Shown in pieces: positions 15,404-24,635 of a stretch of 41,538 nucleotides of DNA; within the stretch, counting starts at the first letter, position 1; each line of letters begins with the position of its first letter. Both the position numbers and the translations under genes were made by a program. Under the pieces are notes generated by a model. The model was given only the letters and a program-made list of their open reading frames with translations, had not been told where the DNA came from and made no database searches. This DNA is from Chrysochromulina tobinii (lineage: Eukaryota; Haptophyta; Prymnesiales; Chrysochromulinaceae), in contig JWZX01003220.1 of assembly GCA_001275005.1 (NCBI GenBank), positions 1-41,538 of the forward strand. Reading direction: 5' to 3'.

Positions 15404-17131
15404 ATGGAGACGGGCTTCATGTGGCCTGACCTCACACGGCATCATCACCCACAAGGCTTCGAAAACATGAAGGTCAAGGACGTTCTGGCCTGGTCCTCCG
15501 AGAAGGCCACCCACGTAGTGACCTGGTCCTCCGAGAAGGCCACCCACGTAGTGACCTGGTCCTCCCAACACGTCTCCGATGCTCTTTGCGTGAGCATCAA
15601 CGTTTCGTGCAGGAAGAAACCAGAGCTCTTTGACCAGCCGGGTGGGGTCGTCTTCTTCTGCATACTGGCGTTTTCCAATGTGTTTGCACTATTAGTTCTC
15701 ATCTCCGTAGTCGGCGGCTTTGTCACGAGGCTTTTGGATCCGGCGGCAGCATTCGCACGCACACTTCGTGACCCGCGCGCACACGCTTTCGCCAATATGC
15801 AGCGCGAGGTACTCGGCAAGACGTCCCTAACCGTGCTGGTGCCATGCTACCTGCCCAACGAGCAGCTGATCGTGAAGAGCACGATCGCACACCTGATCCA
15901 CAACCTCGAGTACAGCTTCCCGTTCCGCCTCATCGTTTGCTACAACACGCCCTACCCGATCGCCTTCGAGGACGAGCTGCGCGAGCTCGACGGGTACGTG
16001 TACGCCAACGGCCGGTCCGTGCAGATTCTCAAGGTGGAAGGCTCCTCTTCCAAGGCTGAGAATCTCAACTGCGCGCTGCTCTCCGTGGACACCGAGTATG
16101 TCGCCCTGTACGACGCCGACCACCACCCTGACGCGCACTCGCTGCTCATTGCAAGTGCGCACATGGCGGCGCGCGGCGTCGCGTGCGTGCAAGGATCGAC
16201 GTACCTTCGATCGTTGCCCAACTTCATGGCCGTCTACATCAACGCCGAGTTCTTCGTCACCCACTTTGTCTTCTTTCCTGCCATGCAGTTCCTCACGTCC
16301 TTCGGAATCTTTGGCGGCTCGAATGCGCTCTGGAGGACCGCCATCCTCAAAGCGTACCAGTTTCGTCATGACGTGCAGACTGAGGATATCGACGTGTCGA
16401 TCCGGTCCTCGCTCGATGGGCGCGTCAAGATCTCTTTTTGCCCCGAGTGTCGCTCGGGTGAGCTGCCGCCACGTACCTTCAACGACCTCTACCGACAACG
16501 GCTGCGCTGGGCTCTAGGGTGGGATCAGGTGACGCTGCAACACATGCGCAGCATTGGGAGCAGCACCGAGCTCAACTGCGCCGAAAAGGCTGGCATGTAT
16601 TACCTGCTGCCGCTCCGATGGGCTCTTCTCTTGTCCGGTGTGGCCAATGCACTCGTCGCGCCGATAGTCGCCTCCGCTTGGGCGAATGGTGTCGGCGGCG
16701 AGCTTGGTGGTCCGATTGAGACTTGCTACGCCTTCTCGTTCACCACGTACGCCACGCTTTTCGCTGTCGCGGCCATCAACGCCATCCTCCACGAGCCACG
16801 GCAGCGCTGGCCGGCAATTATCGCCTTCCAATTGACCGGCGCCGTATATATTGGCTGGAACCTCGCGCTGTACTTCATCTCGCTCATCAAGATTTGCACG
16901 GGCGCGGATAGCGAGTGGGTCGTCACCACGCGCGCGCCCGACGTTCCTTCCAGGGCGCGCACCGCTGGGCTCGCTTATTTGCACCCGAGTGATACATGCG
17001 CATCAAGCCCTCGGCCTGAGCTGAGCACGCCCATGCAGGCAGCGTTCGCGATGTCGTGTGAGAAGGAGCTCGTAGAAAAGTACAACGCGGCGCGTGGCGA
17101 AGTGTCGGACCCGCCCATCCCCATGCTTTAG
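15404..17131 (+). CDS. Processive family-2 glycosyltransferase (cellulose/hyaluronan/poly-GlcNAc synthase type)
   Basis: From the ATG at 15404 the protein is 575 aa. A short N-terminal region with a tandem WSSEKATHVVT repeat precedes one transmembrane segment (~82-110). The catalytic domain has TVLVPCY (~143), DADHHPD (~237), GGSNALWR (~304), TEDIDVS (~326) and QRLRWALG (~365). These supply the D, DxD, TED and QxxRW residues of processive inverting GT2 enzymes. Four or five C-terminal spans follow. Such enzymes build and extrude beta-linked polysaccharide; the sugar cannot be read from sequence. The gene shares a 122-bp divergent spacer with the GTPase. Confidence 0.88.
   Translation: METGFMWPDLTRHHHPQGFENMKVKDVLAWSSEKATHVVTWSSEKATHVVTWSSQHVSDALCVSINVSCRKKPELFDQPGGVVFFCILAFSNVFALLVLISVVGGFVTRLLDPAAAFARTLRDPRAHAFANMQREVLGKTSLTVLVPCYLPNEQLIVKSTIAHLIHNLEYSFPFRLIVCYNTPYPIAFEDELRELDGYVYANGRSVQILKVEGSSSKAENLNCALLSVDTEYVALYDADHHPDAHSLLIASAHMAARGVACVQGSTYLRSLPNFMAVYINAEFFVTHFVFFPAMQFLTSFGIFGGSNALWRTAILKAYQFRHDVQTEDIDVSIRSSLDGRVKISFCPECRSGELPPRTFNDLYRQRLRWALGWDQVTLQHMRSIGSSTELNCAEKAGMYYLLPLRWALLLSGVANALVAPIVASAWANGVGGELGGPIETCYAFSFTTYATLFAVAAINAILHEPRQRWPAIIAFQLTGAVYIGWNLALYFISLIKICTGADSEWVVTTRAPDVPSRARTAGLAYLHPSDTCASSPRPELSTPMQAAFAMSCEKELVEKYNAARGEVSDPPIPML
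15491..15570 (+). repeat. 33-bp in-frame tandem repeat in the GT2 N-terminus
   Basis: The units at 15491-15523 and 15524-15556 are identical and start TGGTCCTCCGAGAAGGCC; a partial third copy follows. They encode WSSEKATHVVT twice, then WSSQHV. Identity at third codon positions points to a recent duplication. Confidence 0.9.
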
Positions 17132-17379
17132 CATCGGCCTCTCGGCCTCGATCGGCACCATCGGGTCGACCGGCGTCAAGACTTTCTGAGAACGAACAAG
17201 AACGTTAGCGTTTTGGGTGATTTTCATTATCTCGTAAGAGTGACGTATTGACCGGACGGAAACGCCCCAACCGCGAACCCCGGTCACGGGTCAGTGGCAA
17301 GTAGTACACGGACTTAAATCGAACCAGAGACAGACTCTTCATCTACGAGAACTTAGTTTTCTCGCGTGCCCCAAAGAAC
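17132..17379. other. Convergent intergenic spacer
   Basis: It separates the 3' ends of the GT2 gene and the HMG-like gene. I see no coding sequence. Confidence 0.5.
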
Positions 17380-19947
17380 TTATTGGACGAATTTCTCGGC
17401 ATAGTAGAGCGCTGCTGTGGCCTCCGGTGCGCTCATGGCGAAGCGGGCGCGAACACGTGCGCTGGGATAGATGCCTTGAGGATACAGCAGCTTCAACCGT
17501 ACTTTGGGCACTCCGGGCGTTGGGGACCCCTTCGGCTGTCCGGGTGCGCCGCGCGCACCCCCCTTGGCTGCCTGCGGACTCGCGAGCGCATTCTCAGCCG
17601 CGGGCGGTTCGCAGAGCCCTACCAACTGCTGCCAGGGCGGCGGCGTTGGCTCCTGGGGCGACGGCGTTTGCGGGAACTGACACTGCTGCGATGGCGGCTG
17701 CCACTGTTGCTGCCATTGCTGCGGCTGCGGTTGCGGCTGCGGCTGCGGCTGCTGCTGCTGCCACTGCTGCTGCTGCTGCTGCTGCTGCACCCGCAGGCGC
17801 TCCTTTTGTAGTGCCTGCTTGGCTGCGGCCTTCAACTGCTGCTGCTGCTGCTGCTGCTGCTGGCGCTGCTGCTGGCGTTCGGCTGCTTGGCGAGAAAGCT
17901 CCGCGGCCTTCAACTGCTGCGGCTGCTGCTGGAGCTGGAGCTGCTGCTGCTGCCACTGCTGCTGCTGCTGCTGCTGGAGCTGCTGCTGCTGCTGGAGCTG
18001 CTGCTGCTGCTGGAGCTGCTGCTGCTGGAGCTGCTGCTGCTGGAGCTGCTGCTGCTGCCACTGCTGCTGCTGCTGCTGCTGCTGGAGCTGCTGCTGCTGC
18101 TGCCACTGCTGCTGCTGCTGCCACTGCTGCTGCTGCTGCCACTGCTGCTGCTGCGACTGCTGCTGCTGGTGCTGGTGCTCCGCCGCCCTCTGACGTAGCA
18201 GTGCCTCCTTCTCGAGCACAGCGCGCTGCTTCTGCTCGAGCAGCACCCGCTGGCGATACTCTTGTAGAGCCTGCTTGGCTGCGGCCTTCTCTCGACGCTC
18301 CACCTCCTTCTCGACGCCCTTGAAGAGCCGGCCGAGCACGGCGCGCACCTCGAGCTCGATGCGGCGCTCTTCCGCAAGCCGCAGCTTCTCGGCCGCCTGC
18401 CAGTGACGAAACTCGAGTTGCGCGCGTCTCGCCGCCTCGGCCGCGCTTCGCTGCGCCTCGAGAGCCCGCATGCGCTCCACCGCGAGCGCCCGCGCGAGCT
18501 CCTGCTCGTGTGCCAGCTCGACTCGGCGGACCAGCTGGTCGAGGGTGCGACTCACCTGATGAGGGATGCAATCAGACGCAATCAGACGCAATCAGACGCA
18601 ATCAGACGCAATCAGACGCAATCAGACGCAATCAAGGGTACGACTCACCTCAAGGGTGCGAAGCGCCTCCTCGGACAGCGGCGGCAGCTTGGGCTTCGGC
18701 GGCAGGTTGAGGTTGAAACCGGCCCCGGGAAACGGCGTGGGTACGTGCACGACGATCTGCAGCTTCATGCCCGGGTAGGCGTTCGGAGGCAAGGTGATCT
18801 CAAACCGTCGCGGGGAGGGTGTGCCCGGCTCGAGTACAGCGATCCGTTGGCCGGGCACCATACCCGGCGTCACGGTGACGATCAGCTGCTTCGTCTGCAT
18901 GCTTGGGAGTTGGATGGGCTCCACGAGACGCTTGATGAGGGATTCCACCACAGCACGCACTTCGCGATCCACGCGCTTGTCGCATCTATCGAGGCGCGTC
19001 CGCAGCGCTGAGCGTTGGAAAGGCGTTCGGCCGCCGTCTACGCCGGCGGCGCCGGCAGCACGGGCAGCACCGGTGATGCACGCACCATCCGACGCAGATG
19101 GATCTCCGGATCTCGACGGATCTCCCAGGCCGAGCCGTACGAGCGCCGCGTCGAGCGCCACCGCAGCTGGCGCTGCGCCGTGCGACGACTCGTCGGCGGG
19201 CCCGAGGCCGTCCGTGAGAGTCATGGCACAACGCTTACAAAGCGAGCGCGATTCCGCCAGTGTCGACAACGTTGGCCTTCGGAACTGGCGATCGGCGTCG
19301 AACGGTAGCGCGTCGCCGCAGAAACAGCAGATCACTTCCGCCTTGCGGCGGCTCCCACTGCGCCGGGGTTGCGACGACACCGCAGACGAGATCAGCCCCT
19401 CTGTGTGGCAAGTCAGCGCAGCTGCGGAGGCGCTGCTTCCTCCAGCCGTAGCTGTCCGAGGCAGGCGCGCGGGCTCCTCCGCGCGCTCGTCGCCGCCTTC
19501 CTGGGTGGTACGGCGTCGCTTTGGCGCAGGTTCCACCTCGTCCATCTCGGGTGGTCGCGCAACCAGCTCTGCCAACGTTTCCTTCGTGTGGTGGCGGGTG
19601 GTGCCAGGCGCACGATGGAACCAGGCCTCACCTTCGTCGCTGTCGTTGCCGCCATCATAACAGTCATGATTGTTGACGTCCTTGGCGGAGTGTTTGTAGC
19701 CGGGCTGACGGCTCTTCCACTCGTCGCGCGCTTGCTCCTGTTCGCGGTTTATCTGGCGCTTGAGAGCTTGCTGTGCATCCGGCCGGCGCCACTCCTCCTT
19801 AGCGAGCGCGAATGCCTGCGAGGATGTTAGTGACGAGTCGGCCTGGGAAAGTGCCGAGCGTCGCTCCTGCACGAAGCGATTGTATGCCGAGAGCGGGATC
19901 GAGTCGTTCGAGCTCGAGTTTGCGGCCGTTTTGTACGAAAGTGGCAT
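17380..19947 (-). CDS. HMG/YABBY-like nuclear protein with zinc-knuckle-type cysteines and Q-rich coiled-coil tail
   Basis: Exons complement(18649-19947) and complement(17380-18555) join in phase 0 to about 824 aa, starting at the ATG at 19947. Residues ~17-53 (AYNRFVQERRSAL, then AFALAKEEW) resemble the HMG-box-like part of YABBY-type proteins. A basic PKRRR near 142 could be a nuclear signal. Cysteines at CCFC (~207-210) and CKRC (~237-240) form a possible zinc site. A VTPGMVPGQ and LPPNAYPGMKLQ block (~370-415) is a PG-type beta repeat. Exon 2 is a long charged helix, then a Gln tract interrupted by Trp (17740-18170), then a structured end. A chromatin or transcription role is an inference. 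Confidence 0.65.
17740..18170 (-). repeat. CAG tract encoding poly-Gln with WQQQQQ periodicity
   Basis: The minus strand reads mostly CAG with TGG interruptions, giving blocks of four to seven Gln separated by Trp or Leu. The tract is inside the HMG-like gene's second exon and is likely length-variable. Confidence 0.9.
18556..18648 (-). other. Intron of the HMG-like gene (93 nt), TGATTGCGTC introner body
   Basis: The donor is CTTGAG|GTGAGT and the acceptor CCTCATCAG|GTGAGT. The first 17 nt of the intron (GTGAGTCGTACCCTTGA) match the first 17 nt of the next exon at 15 positions. Between them are six or more tandem TGATTGCGTC units. The body start (CCTTGATTGCGTCT) and 3' end (TCCCTCATCAG) are the same as in CLC intron 2. 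Confidence 0.85.
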
Positions 19948-20773
19948 CGCCACACTTTTGTTGTGGGGCTGTGCCAAGGGGCGTGGCTGTATGCGCTCCG
20001 GATGAGCAAAACTTGACGCAAACTTGGCAGGCAGTTACGTCATCTGGGGCAAGCAAGTCAAGTCAAGTCAAGTCAAGTGGTCAGTAACGCTGTGGCGGAA
20101 GGTTTCGAGCGGGGTGCGCCGGCGGGCGGTCACTGAATATAGGAGCATTCACGGCGGTCGCCCGGTCGGCGGACGACACTACATGTATGATAGGATAAAA
20201 TCCGGGCGTCCTCATCCGCTTGAGTCTGTACATGTAGTCGTGTCGGCCCGCTCAAGCCACATTTGTCGTGCCCCACCCTCCCGGACCCATACTCCTTGTG
20301 GCTAGAGAATAGGGGACTCAGCGCTCGGCCTTTTCGCCTTAGCTCGGCCTTTTTTTTGGCCAGCTCTCGGGCTATTTTACGTTTTTACCCAATGGGGTCT
20401 AAGGGCAAAGGGGAGGGATGATGTCTGGATTGGCACATAATCCTCATACCCTGATCTCAAACTGAGCGATTTACGCATTTAACCAAGGGGGTAGGGGAGG
20501 GATTAATATCTGGATTTGCACACAATCCTCCTGCTCAAGTCATAAATAATATTACCCGGATTCAGCTGGGCCCTGATTTCAAACCGAATGTTTCGCATTC
20601 GCGTCATTGGTGTTTCGCTATATATACGGACTATAAAATAATTAACTGATCCCTTAGACCGCGCTTACGCGTCGGCATCGCATGCACAGACGCGAACACG
20701 CGTCTGCGCGATAAGACTAGATTGGAGCGGCGCTGATGGCCCAAAAAGGTCGTTCTTATACAACGTAACGCCC
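19948..20773. other. Gene-free stretch with dispersed repeat copies
   Basis: I see no supported gene. The part near 20047-20079 has five AAGTC units upstream of the HMG-like start. From ~20330 the composition turns AT-richer. Two related segments lie at ~20416-20450 and ~20500-20533 (ATCTGGATTTGCACACAATC type), matching in reverse complement a segment at ~37354-37400. Confidence 0.5.
20500..20533. repeat. Dispersed repeat copy (matches 20416-20450 and reverse complement of ~37354-37400)
   Basis: The core ATATCTGGATTTGCACACAA followed by TCCTC recurs with few changes at ~20416 and, inverted, at ~37354-37400. The three sites share no coding context, so a decayed mobile element or other interspersed repeat is the likeliest reading. 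Confidence 0.55.
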
Positions 20774-22516
20774 TCAAAAGGGCACCTCCGTGCGCGCTCG
20801 GTCGCCACCATCTTCGAGGACGAAATTGAGCACCGGCTGCAGCGCGCGCAGCACCTCGCGCAGCTCCCCCAGCGGGAAATAGTCCTCGCACGACACGAAG
20901 AGTAGCTGGGTGCGATAGCTTGACGCGTCGCGGTACGAGGCGAGCAGCCGGTGCGCGCCATAGTTGCCCGCGCCGTCGATGCGGATGATGAGCTGACCGC
21001 CATCAGAGCTCACATTTGGCCACGGACTGCCGATACCCACACCGGGGGCAGCAGCAGCAGCCCCCGTGGCGGCCCCCTCCTCTTCGGGTGCCGCCGCGGA
21101 AGCTGCACCGCCCTCTGTGCCGCCCGCCTCGCCGTCTGATTCCTTGCTCGTGGCGCCATTGGGTAGTTTCCGATGGACTTTGGAGGAGGCCACGTGGCGT
21201 ACGCCTGCGGTGCCGTTGAGGAGGTGGGCGACGCGCTTGAGCCCAGGGAGCCACACGCCGTACGGGCGAAGGGGCGTCGGCCCGCCTACGCTCGCGCCGC
21301 CACGCCCGCCCTCACCGCGACTGAGGGGCATCCCCCGACCCCCCCGGCCTGTGCCACGGCCACCGCGGCCGCGGCCAAAAGTCCAGTCGGCACTTGCCAA
21401 ATTAGGGGCACTTGCCAAGTTAGGGACGCGGCCGCCGCCGCCGCTGCCCGTGCCGTCGCCGAGGCCGCCGAGGCCGCCGCCGTTGGCGGCGTTCGCAGGG
21501 CCGTCGAGCGTCTGAAAGAGAAGCTGCCATTGATCAGCGAGGCCAGGGTCGGCCTTGAATGTGGACGGGCCGGCGGCGTCGAGGGCGAGGACTTCTTCCG
21601 TCAGGCGCGCGACGGCGGAGCGCAGGGCGCTCTGGATGGCGCCGTCACCGGACGCGCCGAACGCGCCGAGGAGCCTCGGTTCCACCGGCAAGCCGCCAAT
21701 GAGCACGATCGCGAGCGAGCCGGCGCTCGACGGGCAGGCCATGCGGAGTGCCCGCAACAGCGCGCCCTGGCGGTCTTGATACGTGGCGAAGCTGGTGCCC
21801 GCGGCGGCGCGACGGAGCGCCGTCGTGATCAGCGCTGGCGCGTCGCCGTCGGCGAGGCCTACCAAAGTGACCCCGAGCGAACGCCGCCGGGGCGCGGGCA
21901 GCTGCGCATCGAAGTAGCGCCACGCCTCCGTAAGGGAGGCGCTGTCGGTGCGTCCGCACACGAAGATGAGGCGAGGCTGCTGCTGCCCCTCGGCATCGAG
22001 CAGCGCCATGAGCGACGCCGACGCGAGCGGCGCACCGCCCGATACGGCGGTGCCCGCCGGCCCGCCGAGCAGCTCGAGTCCATCCAGCGGCAGGTTGGCG
22101 GGTAAAGCCTCTCCTGAGCGACTAGCTGGCGCCGCCGCCGCTGCTGCCGCCGCCGCCGCCGCTGCCTCGGCCGTCGCCGACACCGCGGACGCCGCCTCGG
22201 CCGCTGCCGCCTCGGCCGCCGCCGCGGCCGCCGCCCGCTGCCTCTCCTCCGCCCGCTGCCTCTCCTCCTCAGCGGCCGCGTCCTGCTGCTGCGCGAACCT
22301 CTGCACCGCCGCTAGAGCTTGCTGAGCCGCCTCCGCCGCCGCCGCCGCCGCCTCGCCTGCCTGACGCGCCGCCGCAGCCGCCACACTCTCTGCTTGCTGC
22401 CGAGCGCTTACTTCGGCGTCTCGGGCCGCCTGTGCTTGCTCTAATTGCAGCTGCAATTGGCGCATCTGCCGCTCAGCCGCCGCCACGCGCTCCGAGGAGG
22501 AGTCCGCTTCCGTCGC

Positions 22517-22586
<70 letters not shown>

Positions 22587-23252
22587 ACTGCGGCTTTCTT
22601 GGCAGCCGCCTTCGCCGCCTCCTCCTCCGCCGCCTTGGCAGCCTTCGCCGCCGCCTGCTGCGCCGCCTGCTGCGCCGCCAGCTGCGCCGTCGCGCGCGCC
22701 TCGGCCGCCGCCTTGCCCGCCGCCGCCTGCCGCGAATGGGCGCTTGGTGCCCGAGACGGCGCCCGAGGCGGCGCCCGAGACGGCGCCCGACGGAACTGCG
22801 CTTGCCGCTGCCGCGCTTGCCGCTGCCACAGACACCACCGGCACTGCGTCCACCACCGGCACTTCGTCCACCACCGGCACCTTCGGCGGCGCCGCCACCA
22901 GCGCCACCATGACTGCCTTCTCTGCCGCCTCTGCCGCTGCCGCCTCTGGCACTGCCATCTCGGCCGCTGCCTTCTTGGCCTTCTTGGCGTTCTTGGCGTT
23001 CTCGGCCGCTGTCTTCTTGGCCGTTTCCTCTTCGGCCGCTGCCTCCTCGGCCGCCGCCTTCTCGGCCGCCGCGTGCTGCATGGCCTTCCATTCGGCCGCA
23101 GACGTACGGGGTGGCGGACGATACGGGTGCGGCAGCCGGCGCGGTGTAAGCTGTGACACTGGCAGCGTGAGCGTCGGCGCTGGCCCATCCTCTTCGGCGA
23201 TCGGCGGCAACGGCGTCAGTGGCTTCATCGGACGAGTGCTGCACTTCGGCAT
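20774..23252 (-). CDS. Ala/Gln-rich protein with RGG box and conserved C-terminal domain; frame change near 22735
   Basis: The N-terminal part reads from an ATG at 23252 (MPKCSTRP) through Ala/Lys/Glu-rich helix to about 22740. The downstream part continues in another frame (from ~22735 to a stop at 20774) with the same Ala/Glu-rich helix, 23 Gln from a CAG run (22519-22586), then globular sequence. Recognisable pieces include RLIFVCGRTDSASLTEAW, GVTLVGLADGDAPALI, an RGG-type stretch GRGRGGRGTGRGGRG, and a C-terminal LIIRIDGAGNYGAHRLLASY and LLFVSCEDYFPLGELREVL. The frames may be joined by a short intron ending GCGGCAG|GCGGCG, by an indel, or by an assembly error. The family is not recognised. 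The RGG stretch suggests RNA contact. Confidence 0.55.
22519..22586 (-). repeat. CAG trinucleotide run encoding poly-Gln
   Basis: About 23 uninterrupted CAG codons on the minus strand, read as CTG on the plus strand, inside the Ala-rich gene. Confidence 0.95.
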
Positions 23253-24320
23253 CAGCGAGAGAGTGGAAGGAAAGGGTTGCCGAGTCGTCGGCTTTTTTCT
23301 GCATGCATTCCAAGTGCCAAGTTTTTTGTCTCGTGTGGCACAAGTCAAGTCATGTGAAGGCAAGTCTGTGTTACTGTACTTATCAAGTCAACTATTATCA
23401 ACAAACTTTAACAACCGCATCCCAAGCCGGTGCTAGTCCTTAGTTAAGCAACTCGGCGGCACGCACAACTGGCGCGCGCACTGCCTTCGACCTTTGTGCC
23501 CGGCCGCGCGCGCGGCGCTCAGCCGCGCTCGCACCTCGCAGAATACACACACCTTTCACCTTACACGACCGCCTGTTTACGAGACACAGTCACGGAGCGC
23601 ACATGTGCGCGTTGTGTGCGCAAAAGCCGCGACGGCGCTTGCGGGTTGCGGCAATTTGCCCGCCATACACTAACCGACTACGCGTACCCGCACGTCCACG
23701 GTTACGGTCGGTGTGTATGCTAATGCTTGGCGACGACGCTAACGAACGCTAACGGTATGGGCTATAATTACGATGGCGTTTAGTTTTTACTATAGTTTTG
23801 GTGACGCGAATCGTTCGGCGCTTCCTGCCTTACCGGCTTGCCCGCGCGGCCCGACATGCGAGGACTGCGTCGCCGTGCGGGTGTGCCGTGGCCTGGCGCC
23901 GCGCACAGACGCAAGACTCGCACGCGGTGGTGGTCACACGCTTCGTGCACGAGAACAACCACGATGCCGTCGGCTGGTTTGTACACAAACCACCGGAACG
24001 CACAGCACCACAGTCAGTCCAAATAGGGCACGCAGCCACGGGCGGAAGCCTGCGGCGCACACGCGCAGCCGGGCCGGCATTGGTGCGAGGAAGCCTGCTG
24101 CGGCGCACACGCAACCGGCGGGCGGGAGGCGACGAACCGACGATGGCGGGGCGCGGCGGTGGAGACGACGGCGGAATCGAACCTGTGCGCCGACGCGCCC
24201 GATGGCGCGCCCCCCTCTGGGTACGCAAAAGACGCACTCGACACCGTCGTCAGTGACGATGGTGTCGAGCACAGGTAGCTTCCGTCGCGTCGCTACGAAC
24301 GCTCCTCGAGCTGCTCGTGT
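23253..24320. other. Gene-free stretch upstream of LIN54-like gene
   Basis: I see no supported gene. Open frames here are Arg/Pro-rich on every strand, as expected for GC-rich non-coding DNA. CAAGTCAAGTC occurs near 23341 upstream of the minus-strand start, recalling the array at 20055. A 33-bp palindrome lies at 24237-24269. Confidence 0.45.
24237..24269. promoter_or_regulatory. 33-bp near-perfect palindrome
   Basis: The arms CTCGACACCGTCGTCA and TGACGATGGTGTCGAG pair at 15 of 16 positions around a single G at 24253. It sits about 370 bp before the LIN54-like ATG. It could be a dimer-binding site, or a hairpin if transcribed; no protein can be named. Confidence 0.4.
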
Positions 24321-24561
24321 CGGGTACCTCCCCCAAGGCCACCGCCCAAGCAGATCCAGCCAGCCGCCCTCGTACATGAAGCCGTCGGCGTACACGCGCC
24401 GGCCTTGCCCATCAGCGACGCGAGAAGAAGCCCCCGTACACGTCGCCGCGCCCCGACGTCAGAGTGCCGTGCCCGCACAGAGCGTCTTGCACCCACAGGC
24501 CCGTTAGCACGTCACCGCTCGCACCCAGCCGCAGCGCACAACCCGCCGCGAAGATCACGAC
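24321..24561 (-). pseudogene. MORN-repeat segment broken by a frameshift
   Basis: On the minus strand the frame first gives a 23-residue MORN unit, LTGLWVQDALCGHGTLTSG plus RGDV, followed by YGGFFSRR and a stop. The next frame resumes at once with DGQGRRVYADGFM and YEGGWLDLLGRWPWG, again MORN-like. The middle unit is 64 nt instead of 69, so a 5-nt loss explains the shift. MORN repeats bind membranes or organise the cytoskeleton. The fragment abuts the LIN54-like 5' region and has no clear start or continuation, so a relic is more likely than an active gene; an unrecognised exon structure or a base error is possible. Confidence 0.5.
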
Positions 24562-24635
24562 CCTTCCTTTCTCATTTCTGGCTCCCATCGAGCTCCAGCC
24601 GCGCCTTCCCACCGGCTGGCTGCGCGAGAGCGAAC

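Noticed and set aside
17427-18323. Ala-rich or Cys/Leu-rich frames over the CAG tract
   Set aside because: They are alternative readings of the CAG/CTG repeat; the Gln frame is continuous with structured sequence on both sides.
23773-24507. 244-codon plus-strand frame
   Set aside because: Arg/Pro/Ala-rich with no domain; overlaps MORN-like sequence on the other strand that has better protein character.
24405-24635. N-terminal extension of the LIN54-like protein
   Set aside because: The frame is open, but the sequence is Arg/Pro/Ser-rich noise overlapping the MORN relic, and a good ATG lies at 24636.
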